Shown here piece by piece: positions 50,185 through 59,383 of a stretch of 64,000 nt of DNA. Every line of letters begins with the position of its first letter. Position 1 is the first letter of the stretch. Below the pieces are notes generated by a model that saw only the letters and a program-made list of their open reading frames with translations, ran no database searches and was not told the DNA's origin. This stretch comes from Spirulina sp034932185 (GTDB taxonomy: Bacteria > Cyanobacteriota > Cyanobacteriia > Cyanobacteriales > Spirulinaceae). The stretch is taken from assembly GCF_034932185.1 (NCBI RefSeq), contig NZ_JAYGHW010000089.1, positions 62,001-126,000 of the forward strand, in the 5' to 3' direction. Both the position numbers and the translations under genes were made by a program.

Positions 50185-51564
50185 ATGTCTGACCCCGCCA
50201 ACCTGTGGCAACAGGGCCATTTGCTCGATGTGGATGTTGTTGATCTGAGCGATCGCGGTGATGGGGTGGCCCGTTGGGGCGATCGCGTTATCTTTATCCC
50301 TGATACTGTACCGGGCGATCGCCTTCAAGTGCGGCTCACCCATGTTAAGCCCCAATACGCCCACGCCAAGCTTGTTGAACTCCTCACCCCTTCTCCCCAG
50401 CGGATTCGCCCCCGCTGTATTGTGGCGGATAAATGTGGGGGCTGTCAGTGGCAACACATTGACGATGCCGCCCAAGGGGAGGCCAAGGTGAACTTGCTCA
50501 CCCAAGCGCTGCAACGGATTGGCGGTTTTCAAGATTTGGCGATCGCCCCCCTTCTCAGTGGTGATCCCCTGCATTACCGCAACAAGGCCACCTATCCCCT
50601 CAGCCGCTCCAGCCACAACCAAGGGGTACAGGCGGGCTATTACCGCAAGGGAACCCATCAGGTGGTGAATTTGAATCAATGCCCAGTGCAGGATCAACGC
50701 CTTGATCCCCTCTTGGCAGAGGTGAAGCAGGATATTGCCAGCCAAGGCTGGAGCATTTACAACGAAGAACGCCACCAGGGACGATTACGCCATTTGGCTC
50801 TGCGCATTGGCCGGCGTACCGGAGAAATGCTCTTAACGCTGGTGAGTACGGAGGAAACCTTAACGAATATTGAGGAGCAGGCCCAAGCTTGGATGACCCG
50901 CTATCCTGACCTGGTGGGGGTCTGCATTAACCACAATCCCCAGCGCAATAACATCATTTTTGGCCCCGATACCTATACGATCGCTGGTCGTTCCTATTTG
51001 GCGGAACAGTTCGCGGGGTTGACGCTCCATTTGCGGCCGGAAACATTTTTTCAGGTGAATACGGAGGTGGCGGAACAATTGTTAGGGGTGATTGAGCGAC
51101 AGTTGCAGTTACAGGGAAATGAGGTGCTGTTGGATGCCTATTGTGGCATTGGTACGTTTACGCTGCCCCTAGCGCGGCAGGTACAGCGGGCCATTGGCGT
51201 GGAATCCCAAGCTACGGCCATCACCCAAGCTAAAGCCAATGCCAAGCTGAACAATATTCAGAATGTGCAATTTTATGCCCAAACCGTGGAAAGTTGGGTG
51301 TACGACAGAGAAGGAATTGCTGATGTGGTGATTCTTGATCCGCCGCGCAAAGGGTGCGATCGCACCGTCCTCGATAGTCTGCTCCGACTCCAACCCGCCC
51401 GCATTGTCTATGTCAGTTGCAAACCCAGCACCCTAGCACGGGATCTTCAGCACCTTTGCAGTACCGGGCAATACAAAATTGAGCACATTCAACCGGCGGA
51501 CTTTTTCCCCCAAACCCCCCACGGGGAGGCGGTGGCCTTCCTAGAGCGGGTCACGGCGGAATAG
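50185..51564 (+). CDS. rlmD: 23S rRNA (uracil-C5)-methyltransferase RlmD
   Basis: 459 residues. N-terminal TRAM domain (VDVVDLSDRGDGVARWGDRV), an Fe-S cysteine cluster (CIVADKCGGCQWQ), a SAM site (LLDAYCGIGTFTLPLA) and the catalytic SCKPSTLARDL with DPPRKGCD. It makes m5U in 23S rRNA; RlmC/TrmA-type specificity cannot be fully excluded. Its 3' end overlaps trmB tail to tail by 24 bases. Confidence 0.93.
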   Translation: MSDPANLWQQGHLLDVDVVDLSDRGDGVARWGDRVIFIPDTVPGDRLQVRLTHVKPQYAHAKLVELLTPSPQRIRPRCIVADKCGGCQWQHIDDAAQGEAKVNLLTQALQRIGGFQDLAIAPLLSGDPLHYRNKATYPLSRSSHNQGVQAGYYRKGTHQVVNLNQCPVQDQRLDPLLAEVKQDIASQGWSIYNEERHQGRLRHLALRIGRRTGEMLLTLVSTEETLTNIEEQAQAWMTRYPDLVGVCINHNPQRNNIIFGPDTYTIAGRSYLAEQFAGLTLHLRPETFFQVNTEVAEQLLGVIERQLQLQGNEVLLDAYCGIGTFTLPLARQVQRAIGVESQATAITQAKANAKLNNIQNVQFYAQTVESWVYDREGIADVVILDPPRKGCDRTVLDSLLRLQPARIVYVSCKPSTLARDLQHLCSTGQYKIEHIQPADFFPQTPHGEAVAFLERVTAE

Positions 51565-52182
51565 AGCGCGGTACACCGGCTGGCCTTTGCGGAATGTGGC
51601 CAGTTCCCGCTCGGTGGGAACGGGGAGGGGATTTTCCGCCAGCCAGGGTTCTGAATGGGTGCGGGTAAAGGCGGCGTGAGTGTGGAATTGATCCGCCATT
51701 TCCTGGGCGATCGCCCCCACATCGGACTGCACAAACACCCGCGCCCCTAAGGGCAAAATTTCCGCTAACAATCCCACCAATTCCGGCTGCACCACCCGGC
51801 GTTTGGCGTGGCGTTGCTTAAACCAAGGGTCGGGGAATTGGATCGAGACCCATTGAATGCTTTGGGGGGGGAGAGATTGGGCGATCGCCCCTCCATCCCG
51901 ATTCACATTGCAGAATAAATAATGCAAATTATCCAAACCCCGCTGATCGCGAATCCGATTCGCCTCCGCCACCAGCGGCTCCCGAATCTCCAAACCCAGG
52001 AAATTCCAATCCCCTTGGGTTTCCGCCATCGCCAGCGTAAACCGTCCCCGCGCACAGCCAATATCCAAATGGAGGGGCCGGTTGAGATCGCCATAAACCT
52101 CGCTCCAATCGGGCAAAGTGACGGGTTGCTGATATTTCTGACTAAGGGGATTAACGTGCTGACGGACGCGGACTCTGGGCAT
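51541..52182 (-). CDS. trmB: tRNA (guanine-N7-)-methyltransferase
   Basis: 213 residues. LHLDIGCARGRFTLAMA is the SAM-binding loop and IQFPDPWFKQRHAKRRVVQP the TrmB signature. It forms m7G46 in tRNA. Preceded by GGGAAGT-type tandem repeats. Confidence 0.95.
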   Translation of the reverse strand: MPRVRVRQHVNPLSQKYQQPVTLPDWSEVYGDLNRPLHLDIGCARGRFTLAMAETQGDWNFLGLEIREPLVAEANRIRDQRGLDNLHYLFCNVNRDGGAIAQSLPPQSIQWVSIQFPDPWFKQRHAKRRVVQPELVGLLAEILPLGARVFVQSDVGAIAQEMADQFHTHAAFTRTHSEPWLAENPLPVPTERELATFRKGQPVYRALFRRDPL

Positions 52183-52186
52183 GGGT

Positions 52187-52246
52187 GAGAAGTGGGAAGT
52201 GGGAAGTGGGAAGTAGGGGCGAAAGGTTTAATTTTTGCGCCCCTAA
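52187..52246. repeat. GGGAAGT tandem repeat joined to a family A fragment
   Basis: GAGAAGTGGGAAGTGGGAAG, then TGGGAAGTAGGGGCGAAAGG and TTTAATTTTTGCGCCCCT. Lies just upstream of trmB. Confidence 0.85.
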
Positions 52247-52322
52247 CCCGATCAATCGTACCATTGAATCGATAGGCCCCCACTGGCCCCCGAAGACCAG
52301 CCCAAATCAATCCCCACAAATT

Positions 52323-53321
52323 TCATCGCTGATTGCCCAACGGATCCGCAAACGTGTTCATTTCACCCCCGCCCACCCGTTGATAACTTTGCGGCTGATT
52401 GGCGGCATTGAGGGGCTGCTCCCGGCGTTGATTGCTGGAGACTGGCGTTTGTGCCTGGGGTTGAACCGTGGGAACCGTGGGCGTATCGCGACGGCCCGTA
52501 GGGGCGGGCATTGGGACAACCGTCGGCGTGGAAGTGGCATTGCGACTGGTGCGACTCGGAGGCGGCGTGGGGGCCAACGTACCATCAGGGTTGAGATTCC
52601 CCATCGTCCCTGAATGACTGGGATTACTGACAGGATTATTTAAACCTTGATTATTCGGGTTTTCATAGCGAGAGGGTTGCCCATTGCCATTAGAAGCCGC
52701 CGCCTCTGTAGAGGTACTCGGTGGATTGAGGCGATTGAGGGCATCCTGGAGGGGACTGGTGGGGGGAGGCGTGGGATTATTGGCCTTGAGGGCCGTTTCT
52801 AATGCCGAGGGGGTAGGGGTTGCTGTTGGGCTGTTGGTTGCCGTTCCATCCGCAGGATCAGCTTCAGCCGGGGGCGGACTAAAAAAGGGATTATTGGCAT
52901 CCTCCCGCACCTCCTCGGCATTTTGGGACTCCATGAACTGATCTAAGAGGCTCGGTTCATCACTCTCATTCAGGTTTACAGGCTTTTCCCCACTGCCCGT
53001 ATAGTCACTGCCCGATCGCCCAAACCAAAAGGACAAATCCCCCGACTCCGCATCCTGCTCTAAGTCAGCCCGGCTTAAATTCGGGTTGAGCTTCAAAATA
53101 TGCTCAATCCAAGGGTTATCCTCCCGGCTTTCCGACAACCAGTTGGGGTTTTGGCTATAACTCCACAGCGAGCCACTCAGCAACACTGTCACCACTGCCG
53201 GAATGATGATACTCGGCCGCTTATAGAAGGGGGGCGGCGCGACGTGAACCTCAAGGTGAGGGTGATGGGGATGATGGGAAGGGGACTGATGGGGCTGCAT
53301 GGCCGTAAATTCCAGTTGCAC
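52323..53321 (-). CDS. Hypothetical membrane-anchored Pro/Thr-rich protein
   Basis: 332 residues from a GTG at 53321 (GAAGG five bases upstream); an ATG at 53300 is the alternative. A short His-rich cytoplasmic N-terminus (SPSHHPHHPHLEVHV) precedes one transmembrane helix near 38-56 (SIIIPAVVTVLLSGSLWSY). The rest is low-complexity Pro/Thr/Asn/Ser, presumably disordered in the periplasm, with no catalytic motif. It lies downstream of the lpt genes on the same strand; a link is possible but not shown. Confidence 0.75.
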   Translation of the reverse strand: MQLEFTAMQPHQSPSHHPHHPHLEVHVAPPPFYKRPSIIIPAVVTVLLSGSLWSYSQNPNWLSESREDNPWIEHILKLNPNLSRADLEQDAESGDLSFWFGRSGSDYTGSGEKPVNLNESDEPSLLDQFMESQNAEEVREDANNPFFSPPPAEADPADGTATNSPTATPTPSALETALKANNPTPPPTSPLQDALNRLNPPSTSTEAAASNGNGQPSRYENPNNQGLNNPVSNPSHSGTMGNLNPDGTLAPTPPPSRTSRNATSTPTVVPMPAPTGRRDTPTVPTVQPQAQTPVSSNQRREQPLNAANQPQSYQRVGGGEMNTFADPLGNQR

Positions 53322-53360
53322 CGATACCTTCAGTTTAGGCCATCCCTCTCGAATCGGCCC

Positions 53361-54512
53361 CTACCGGGCCACTTGTAACAGAATACCGCCCCCTAAAACT
53401 AAGCCCAAAACATTGGTTAACCAAGCGGCGGGAATGGGGTCTAGCACGCCTGCCACCCCTAAGGCTCCGGTGGTGGTGAAGAGCGTGTAATAGCAGAAAA
53501 TCATCACCACACTAATCGCAAAACTGGTGGCCTTTCCCCCTTGCGATCGCGTCCCTAACGCCGCCCCCACCAAGCCAAAAATCAAACAGGCAAAGGGAAA
53601 GGAAACCTTTTGATGGAGCCGCACCATGATTTTGCGCCGCTCCTGGGGATCGCCCCCTTGATCGAGAATTTTTAAGTATTCCCGGGCTTCGGCGATCGTC
53701 ATTTCCGTATTATCCCGCACCCGTTGGGCCAGATCAAAGGGGGTGCTGGGCAGTTGCAACTGTTCCCGTTCAAACCGGAGGATATTGCGAAAGGAACCAT
53801 CGTTAGAGAGGAGATAAATCACACCATTGAAAAAATCCCAGCGGTTCCGGCCGGGATCCCATTGAGCCGATTCCGAGGTGATGATCTGGCTGACTGTGCC
53901 TTCACTGCGATCGATCACCGTCAGGTTGTGCATCGCATTGCCATCATACTGTTCGGCATAGAAGAGCCGTTTTAAAACCTGGCGATGTCGTCCTTGGTCA
54001 TCGACGATTTCCCCATATTCCGGGTAAAAAATATTGTTTTCTTGGAAATTGGGGCGATCGCCCGTTAAAGCCTGTTCCAAGGTGAGGGCGGCGTAATAAT
54101 TAGCCCGGGGAACCACCACATCATTGAATAAAAACGTCAGGATCGTGACCGCCAAACTAATGATCACCGCCGGGAAAACAATGCGATAGACACTGGTTCC
54201 CACACTCCGCAGGGCAATCAATTCACTATCCGCCGCCAAACGGCTATAGGCCATCAATGTGGCCAAGAGGATCGACATCGGGAAAGCATAGGCAATGAAC
54301 TGGGGCGCACTCAACAGCGCCACCTGCATCGCCACCGATAGCGGCAAACCAAACTCCGTCACCCGCCGCACCAAGTCAAACAACACCCCCACCGCAAACC
54401 CCAGGGAAGAAAACAACCCCACCCCAAACAGAAAGGGGGCCATAATTTCGCTGATGATGTAGCGATCGAGGACGGAACCGGGGAAAGTAAAGCGGGGAAA
54501 TCCGAAAGCCAT
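53361..54512 (-). CDS. LptF/LptG family permease
   Basis: 383 residues with six transmembrane helices, three at each end, around a periplasmic beta-jellyroll. LDRYIISEIMAPFLFGVGLF at the start and a C-terminal LVGAALGTRSQGGKATSFAI are typical of YjgP/YjgQ. Cyanobacteria often have one such permease, working as a dimer with LptB to extract LPS from the inner membrane. It follows lptB by 29 bases. Confidence 0.93.
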   Translation of the reverse strand: MAFGFPRFTFPGSVLDRYIISEIMAPFLFGVGLFSSLGFAVGVLFDLVRRVTEFGLPLSVAMQVALLSAPQFIAYAFPMSILLATLMAYSRLAADSELIALRSVGTSVYRIVFPAVIISLAVTILTFLFNDVVVPRANYYAALTLEQALTGDRPNFQENNIFYPEYGEIVDDQGRHRQVLKRLFYAEQYDGNAMHNLTVIDRSEGTVSQIITSESAQWDPGRNRWDFFNGVIYLLSNDGSFRNILRFEREQLQLPSTPFDLAQRVRDNTEMTIAEAREYLKILDQGGDPQERRKIMVRLHQKVSFPFACLIFGLVGAALGTRSQGGKATSFAISVVMIFCYYTLFTTTGALGVAGVLDPIPAAWLTNVLGLVLGGGILLQVAR

Positions 54513-54541
54513 AGGGTCAGCGGTACAGAGAAAGAGGTGAA

Positions 54542-55270
54542 CTAAATGCGAAAATCCTCACCTAAATAATATTGACGCACGAGGGCATTATTGTAGAGTT
54601 CATCCCCCGTGCCAGCGGCAAGAATTTCGCCCTCCCGCATGATATAGGCGCGGTCGGTAATGGCGAGGGTTTCCCGGACGTTGTGATCGGTGATTAAAAT
54701 CCCCATGGGGCGATCGCGCAGTTGGGCCACCATTTTTTGAATTTCCGAAACCGCAATGGGGTCAACCCCGGCAAAGGGTTCATCCAGTAAGAGGAATTCC
54801 GGGCCATCGCTGCCAGTGGCCAGGGCGCGGGCCAATTCTGTCCGCCGCCGCTCCCCCCCAGAAATGTGGCGACTTTTCGTTCTCGCTACTTGTTCGAGGC
54901 GAAATTCCCCCAGGAGTGTATGGAGGCGACGATGGCGTTCCTTGGGGGAAAGGGGCCCCTGTTGGAGCACCAGTTCAATATTTTCCTGTACCGTTAGGTT
55001 GCGAAAAATACTGGCCTGTTGGGTGAGGTAGCCGATGCCCAGGTGCGATCGCTCGTTTAAGGAGAGTTTGGTGATTTCCCGATTGTTCAGCCAAACGGAG
55101 CCATCATTGGGCCGGATCAACCCGGTGGCCATGTAGAAAGTGGTGGTTTTCCCTGCGCCATTGGGCCCCAAAAGTCCGACAATTTCCCCTAAAGAAACCT
55201 GGACGCTGACCTGATTGACCACAACCCGCTTACCGTAGGACTTTTTAACATTTTTGAGGTAGATGGTCAT
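54542..55270 (-). CDS. lptB: LPS export ABC transporter ATP-binding protein
   Basis: 242 residues. Walker A GPNGAGKTTTFYMATGL, signature SGGERRRTELARAL, Walker B LLLDEPFAGVDPIA and H-loop ITDHNVRETL. Highly similar to LptB throughout. It powers LPS transport with the LptF/G permease downstream and the LptA-like protein upstream. Confidence 0.95.
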   Translation of the reverse strand: MTIYLKNVKKSYGKRVVVNQVSVQVSLGEIVGLLGPNGAGKTTTFYMATGLIRPNDGSVWLNNREITKLSLNERSHLGIGYLTQQASIFRNLTVQENIELVLQQGPLSPKERHRRLHTLLGEFRLEQVARTKSRHISGGERRRTELARALATGSDGPEFLLLDEPFAGVDPIAVSEIQKMVAQLRDRPMGILITDHNVRETLAITDRAYIMREGEILAAGTGDELYNNALVRQYYLGEDFRI

Positions 55271-55276
55271 GGGCTG

Positions 55277-55771
55277 CTATTGGCCGCTCTCCGGTTGTTT
55301 TAAGGCCGGTTTGGGGTTGAATGTGGGGGTTGGGGGGCCAGCGGGGGGGGTAGCGGGGGCTTCGGGGTCGGAGATGATATAGATCGATTCCACTTGCCGA
55401 TTGGCTTGGGGCGTGGCCACAAACCGCCCTTCATCGATGAGATAGGTAATCGTTTCCCCCCGAATGCTGTTGCCCTCCTGGAGGACGTAAACATTCCCCG
55501 TCATGACAATGCGCTGCTCGCGGCTGAAGTATTGGGCCTGGGCAGAAGTGGCTTGAATTTGGCGGGCGGGATAATCAACGCGGACATTGCCGGTGGCGGT
55601 GATAATCCCGGTGATTTGGTCGGCTTCTTGGCGGTCAGAGCGGACGGTGATCGCCCGGCCATCCTGGGCGATCGCCCCTGGCATCATCGTTGAGAGGGCG
55701 ATCGCCCCCCCTGTGCCAATGGCAAAAAGGGTAGCCAATAATTGACTGGTCTGGTGTTTGAGCATGAGCAT
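55277..55771 (-). CDS. lptA: LptA/OstA-like periplasmic protein
   Basis: 164 residues from the ATG at 55771. A signal peptide (LLATLFAIGTGGAIALSTMM, cleaved near GAIA) precedes an OstA/LptA beta-jellyroll (ITVRSDRQEADQITGIITAT, VRVDYPARQIQATSAQAQYF) and a Pro-rich tail. It should bridge LPS across the periplasm. It starts the lpt cluster, six bases before lptB. Confidence 0.88.
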   Translation of the reverse strand: MLMLKHQTSQLLATLFAIGTGGAIALSTMMPGAIAQDGRAITVRSDRQEADQITGIITATGNVRVDYPARQIQATSAQAQYFSREQRIVMTGNVYVLQEGNSIRGETITYLIDEGRFVATPQANRQVESIYIISDPEAPATPPAGPPTPTFNPKPALKQPESGQ

Positions 55772-55816
55772 AATTTCAACCCGATAAAAATCTCCCAAGG
55801 CTTCTAGATCTGCTTT

Positions 55817-56203
55817 TCAGCTTTCCAGTTCCCCATCCGGTGGAGAATGGCAAGGGATGATCTGAGGGAGAGGGGTAGGCCCTAGTTCTATCCTATCGGA
55901 GGACTGTTGGAGATGGTGTAGTAAATTTAGCCCTGCGGTCATCAATTGGGCCACATCAATGCCCCCATAATCCGGTTGATAATCCCGCAGTCGTCGCACC
56001 CCTTCCCCCAAGAGCATCACCGCTCCCCGTCGGTTCTCGTTTTCCAGGTGGTAGCAGGCGACGGCCACTTGGAGAATACCCTGATAAAAGGTTTTTTCTG
56101 GTTCTAGGGCCTCAAACCAGAGGGCTTCGAGGGTATCGTGGCAGGCGTAAAATTCCCCTCGATTGAATTGGGCGATCGCATCTTCAAAGGCAGTGGGCAG
56201 CAT
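55817..56203 (-). CDS. DUF309 domain protein
   Basis: 128 residues. FNRGEFYACHDTLEALWFEA, then EKTFYQGILQVAVACYHLEN is the DUF309 motif with its HxxLE and YQG elements. Small helical protein conserved in cyanobacteria and plastids, function unknown. Followed after 45 bases by the lptA-like gene. Confidence 0.9.
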   Translation of the reverse strand: MLPTAFEDAIAQFNRGEFYACHDTLEALWFEALEPEKTFYQGILQVAVACYHLENENRRGAVMLLGEGVRRLRDYQPDYGGIDVAQLMTAGLNLLHHLQQSSDRIELGPTPLPQIIPCHSPPDGELES

Positions 56204-56218
56204 GGGGGTAATGGTGAG

Positions 56219-56409
56219 GATCCCCCCTGCCCCCCTTAAAAAGGGGGGTTCTGAATATTCAACCCCCTGATGAAGGGGGTCGGCGTAGCCGGGGGGATCG
56301 TGAGCATTAAGGCAAAGCGGGATCCCCCCTGCCCCCCTTAAAAAGGGGGGTTCTGAATATTCAACCCCCTTATGAAGGGGGTCGGCGTAGCCGGGGGGAT
56401 CGTGAGCAT
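56219..56409. repeat. Two tandem copies of a ~90-bp family C repeat
   Basis: Copies 56219-56307 and 56320-56409, about 102 bases apart. Each reads GATCCCCCCTGCCCCCCTTA, AAAAGGGGGGTTCTGAATAT, then GAAGGGGGTCGGCGTAGCCG and GATCGTGAGCAT. They differ at only one or two bases (CTGATGAAG versus TTATGAAG). They separate DUF309 from ftrC. Confidence 0.93.
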
Positions 56410-56424
56410 CTAAACGAAGTGGGT

Positions 56425-56793
56425 TTAACCCGCCAAACTTTCCCGAACCTTGATGATTTCTTCCATCGTGATATCCTGCTTATCCCCAGCAAAATCATTA
56501 TCAGGGGTAATAAACAGCATACAGTGGCATTCCTTGCGCTCCCGCATCGGCACACAGGGGCAATTCCAATAGGCAGCTTTGACTTCCGCTTCTTTGTCCT
56601 CGTAGTGACGGCAAGGACAAAGGGGCGAACCCAATTCATCCTTATGGCGGGCTAATCCTTCAATCACCACAGCCGTCACGGAGGGATCAATACAAAAATA
56701 GGTATCTGTCCGTTTAGCGTAGGTTTCAGAAAAGCTTTTCATCGCTTCGAGGGTCTTCTCGGTGTTGGAAGACGAACCGTTGGCAGAAGTCAT
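56425..56793 (-). CDS. ftrC: Ferredoxin-thioredoxin reductase catalytic chain
   Basis: 122 residues. CPCRHYEDKEAEVKAAYWNC, then PCVPMRERKECHCMLFI contains the cysteines of the 4Fe-4S cluster and the redox-active disulfide (CPC, CPC and CHC motifs). FTR passes electrons from photosynthetic ferredoxin to thioredoxins. The variable chain gene is not in the window. Confidence 0.97.
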   Translation of the reverse strand: MTSANGSSSNTEKTLEAMKSFSETYAKRTDTYFCIDPSVTAVVIEGLARHKDELGSPLCPCRHYEDKEAEVKAAYWNCPCVPMRERKECHCMLFITPDNDFAGDKQDITMEEIIKVRESLAG

Positions 56794-56896
56794 AGGATTC
56801 TATAGGGTTAATACTGGATGTTCCCTAAGGATTGTACCATTTTCGGGGTTGGCTCCGGGGCAGCACAAGAGGGGGAGGGGCAAAAAATTGCAATCT

Positions 56897-56974
56897 TGCC
56901 TCGTTCCTTGGCTCTGCCAAGGAATGCCCTCATGGAGGCTCTGCCTCCATTCGTCAGGCCGCACGAGAGGCAAT
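56897..56974. repeat. Dispersed repeat family B, short copy
   Basis: CCTCGTTCCTTGGCTCTGCC, AAGGAATGCCCTCATGGAGG, CTCTGCCTCC and GCACGAGAGG. It ends two bases before the cysQ stop. Confidence 0.88.
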
Positions 56975-56976
56975 AT

Positions 56977-57849
56977 TTAGGCTTCCTCAGCCAGTTCTGC
57001 ATCAATCTCCACTAATAACTGCGAGGCGAGGGTGTAAAGCTCCCGGTGGCAGGGGCCATTACTGGCCATTAAGCCCCCCCATTGATTGACATCCCCTTGG
57101 TTGTAGCGCAGTTCTGCCCCTGTAAAACTGGTGAACTGGCCCCCCGCTTCCGTGAGAATCAATTCCGGCGCGGCAAAATCCCAATCCTTGGGGGCGGATT
57201 TCCCAGAGAGGGAAATGTAAACATCGGTGCGTTGTTCGAGAATCGTCGAAATTTTACAGCCCACACTGCCGACATATTGGCGATCGCCAAAGGGCATCCG
57301 CTCTAACATTTTATTCAGCCGTAGATCGCGATGGCTGCGACTGGCCACCAACACCAGATCCTCAATGCGGCTATGGCTGGAGGGACGGATGGGGGTACGG
57401 TGGCGATCGCGCCCCTCTGCCGTTGTCCCTTGACCCTTAATCGCAAAATAGAGCTTTTCCGTTTCCGGGATGACGACAATGCCAATTTGGGGCCGGCCTT
57501 GGTAGGTGAGGGCGAGGTGAATGGCATATTCGCCAGTTTTTTCAATAAAATCCCGCGTCCCATCCAAGGGATCGATAATCCAAACCCAATCCTCCGGTTT
57601 GGCTTCCATCTTCACCAAATCATAGGTTTCCTCACTGAGGTAGCCAAAAGGTTCATCTGTTAATTGGGCTTGGAGATGTTCGAGAATATAATGATTGGCG
57701 GCCAGATCCGCCGCTGTCACCGGATCGCCGGTTTTATCCTGGATGTTGAGATCCCCCTCGCCCCGGTAATAGGCCCGCAGCACATCCGCCGCACCCCAAG
57801 CCACATCACAGGCGATCGCCCCAATCTCAGCCAGTCGATTCTCAATCAT
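56977..57849 (-). CDS. cysQ: 3'(2'),5'-bisphosphate nucleotidase CysQ family
   Basis: 290 residues from the ATG at 57849; an ATG at 57879 would add 10. WIIDPLDGTRDFIEKTGEY is the inositol-monophosphatase metal motif; LSEET and KDWDFAAPELILTEAGG complete the site. Members remove the 3'-phosphate from PAP/PAPS or act on inositol phosphates. CysQ is the usual assignment for this cyanobacterial subgroup. Confidence 0.88.
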   Translation of the reverse strand: MIENRLAEIGAIACDVAWGAADVLRAYYRGEGDLNIQDKTGDPVTAADLAANHYILEHLQAQLTDEPFGYLSEETYDLVKMEAKPEDWVWIIDPLDGTRDFIEKTGEYAIHLALTYQGRPQIGIVVIPETEKLYFAIKGQGTTAEGRDRHRTPIRPSSHSRIEDLVLVASRSHRDLRLNKMLERMPFGDRQYVGSVGCKISTILEQRTDVYISLSGKSAPKDWDFAAPELILTEAGGQFTSFTGAELRYNQGDVNQWGGLMASNGPCHRELYTLASQLLVEIDAELAEEA

Positions 57850-57947
57850 CACAACTACCGATAAAAACTCAGTTCCCATTCTATTACCACCCTTGGTGTG
57901 TCGATCTGGGAGATGTGCTCAAATACCCTTAAAAATACCCTTAATGC

Positions 57948-57996
57948 GTAGGGGCGAAAAATTTTGTGCCTCCGGCAGGCCTACGCCAACGCCCCC
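57948..57996. repeat. Family A repeat, hybrid form
   Basis: GTAGGGGCGAAAAATTTTGT, then GCCTCCGGCAGGCCTACGCC and AACGCCCCCATAC: the left half is the short form and the right half is the inverted long form. Confidence 0.88.
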
Positions 57997-58033
57997 ATAC
58001 CTCTCAATGCTCCCGCCAAATTCCGTTTTAAAA

Positions 58034-58061
58034 CAAAGGGGAAGGTTTCCCTTCCCCTTTG
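58034..58061 (-). terminator. Intrinsic terminator of the DUF2949 gene
   Basis: CAAAGGGGAAGG (58034-58045) and CCTTCCCCTTTG (58050-58061) pair perfectly over 12 bp with a 4-base loop. On the minus strand TTTTAAAA follows. Confidence 0.85.
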
Positions 58062-58110
58062 CGTTTTGAAACTTGGTAAATCCAAGATCAAACATTGGTA
58101 GATTGCTGTT

Positions 58111-58335
58111 CTAGAGAGAGCCATCATTGAAATTGTTAGAACTAGAAGTATTGTCGAGCCAATCAAAAATGCGATCCAACTGCTCGAGCGTGATTAAGCC
58201 GTATTGCCAAAGAATCATGGGGAACGAGCCAGGATGCTTCTCAAAAGACCGCTGGGCGATGGCAATTGAATCTTTGGAAAGGGCTAATTCATCGTGTAAG
58301 AACTTGATTAAACGCGGATAGGTTCCAGTTTGCAT
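58111..58335 (-). CDS. DUF2949 domain protein
   Basis: 74 residues from the ATG at 58335, which has AGGAGG 9-14 bases upstream. RLIKFLHDELALSKDSIAIA, then PMILWQYGLITLEQLDRIFD is the DUF2949 motif. It is a small cyanobacterial protein of unknown function. Confidence 0.88.
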   Translation of the reverse strand: MQTGTYPRLIKFLHDELALSKDSIAIAQRSFEKHPGSFPMILWQYGLITLEQLDRIFDWLDNTSSSNNFNDGSL

Positions 58336-58792
58336 TGTTAATATCACCTCCTGATGACTGTTGTTGATTGTGGATGGTAGGGTTAAAAGCCGATGGGCAA
58401 CTCGGCCACTGTCTGATCTGTCCACTATCAGCGGATCGCAAACAAAGCCTGAAAACAGATCAATCCTGATCTGGTCTGGCTAGATCCCCCCTGCTCAGGA
58501 TGAAGCCGTCGAATCCATGGATCAATTTACCCTCATCGCCCCCAATCTGAAAATCAGCAGGGGAGCCAAAGGGTCAAGCCCGATAGACGGCACACCGTTG
58601 CAGGCGGCTCTATCGATCTGAATTGCGTGTGGCGGCTTGAAAACTGGCTGGGCTTGAGCCACGCTCACCGGGGAAAGTGGGGCTAAAAAGCACCGGCAAC
58701 CCCAATAAACCGGGGGAATCAAACCGAAGCGATGGGGGATCTTAATCAGATAGTGTAGCCGATTTTACACTATGCGGGATCTTTTGCAACCC
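58336..58792. other. Gene-free stretch with an inverted repeat
   Basis: ATAGTGTA (58750-58757) and TACACTAT (58766-58773) form an 8-bp stem with an 8-base loop shortly after the DUF192 stop; it may be its terminator or a regulator site, though no T-run follows. The remainder is of mixed composition and I identified no tRNA, known riboswitch or coding sequence. A non-coding RNA cannot be excluded. Confidence 0.5.
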
Positions 58793-59341
58793 CTAAGGCG
58801 ATAAAAATTCTAATTCAACCCCATCACCCACCGCCAACCCCATCGCTTCCGCCCGGCCCCCCCGCAATTCAATGACATGATCCACCAATTGATCCGGGCC
58901 ATAGGTGGGGCAGGGTTCACCGCTACAGCCGGGAACATTTTGAGCAATCTCAATAATTTCCCCCTGATAGATAAAGACCATATCTAAACCAATCGGCACA
59001 TTTTTCATCCAAAAGGAAACCTGACGGGGGGGGTCAAAGGGAAAAATCATGCCGCGATTGTCCGGTAAGGATTCTGCTTGCCGAAACATTAAGCCCCTTG
59101 CTTGCTCCTCTGGTGTGGTGGCCACTTCTAGCTCAATGGCAAGATCCACCGCTTCAAAACGGGCGATCGCCCCAATCGGTAACAATTGCGGAGTTGTATA
59201 GGGTTCAATGACAAATTCTTTGGCCACCGTGGGGCTGGGGGTGGGGACAGACTCCACCTCTAGGGGTGAGCAGCCGAAAAAACTCAGGCTTAATCCCACC
59301 ATCAACACCACAATTTGTTTTTGCTTGTTTTGTTCACGCAT
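58793..59341 (-). CDS. DUF192 domain lipoprotein
   Basis: 182 residues. A lipobox-type signal (VGLSLSFFGCS, Cys24 region) is followed by a DUF192 domain: ARGLMFRQAESLPDNRGMIF, then FWMKNVPIGLDMVFI and the C-terminal VIELRGGRAEAMGL. DUF192 proteins are small beta-barrels of unknown function, usually secreted or periplasmic. Confidence 0.9.
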   Translation of the reverse strand: MREQNKQKQIVVLMVGLSLSFFGCSPLEVESVPTPSPTVAKEFVIEPYTTPQLLPIGAIARFEAVDLAIELEVATTPEEQARGLMFRQAESLPDNRGMIFPFDPPRQVSFWMKNVPIGLDMVFIYQGEIIEIAQNVPGCSGEPCPTYGPDQLVDHVIELRGGRAEAMGLAVGDGVELEFLSP

Positions 59342-59383
59342 CGGCTTATGGAAATGGAATGGCGATCGCCGGGCCGGGGAAGG

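Noticed and set aside
58522..58722. A 66-residue minus-strand open frame in the 58.4-58.8 kb gap
   Set aside because: No ribosome site, Pro/Ala-rich composition and no family resemblance.
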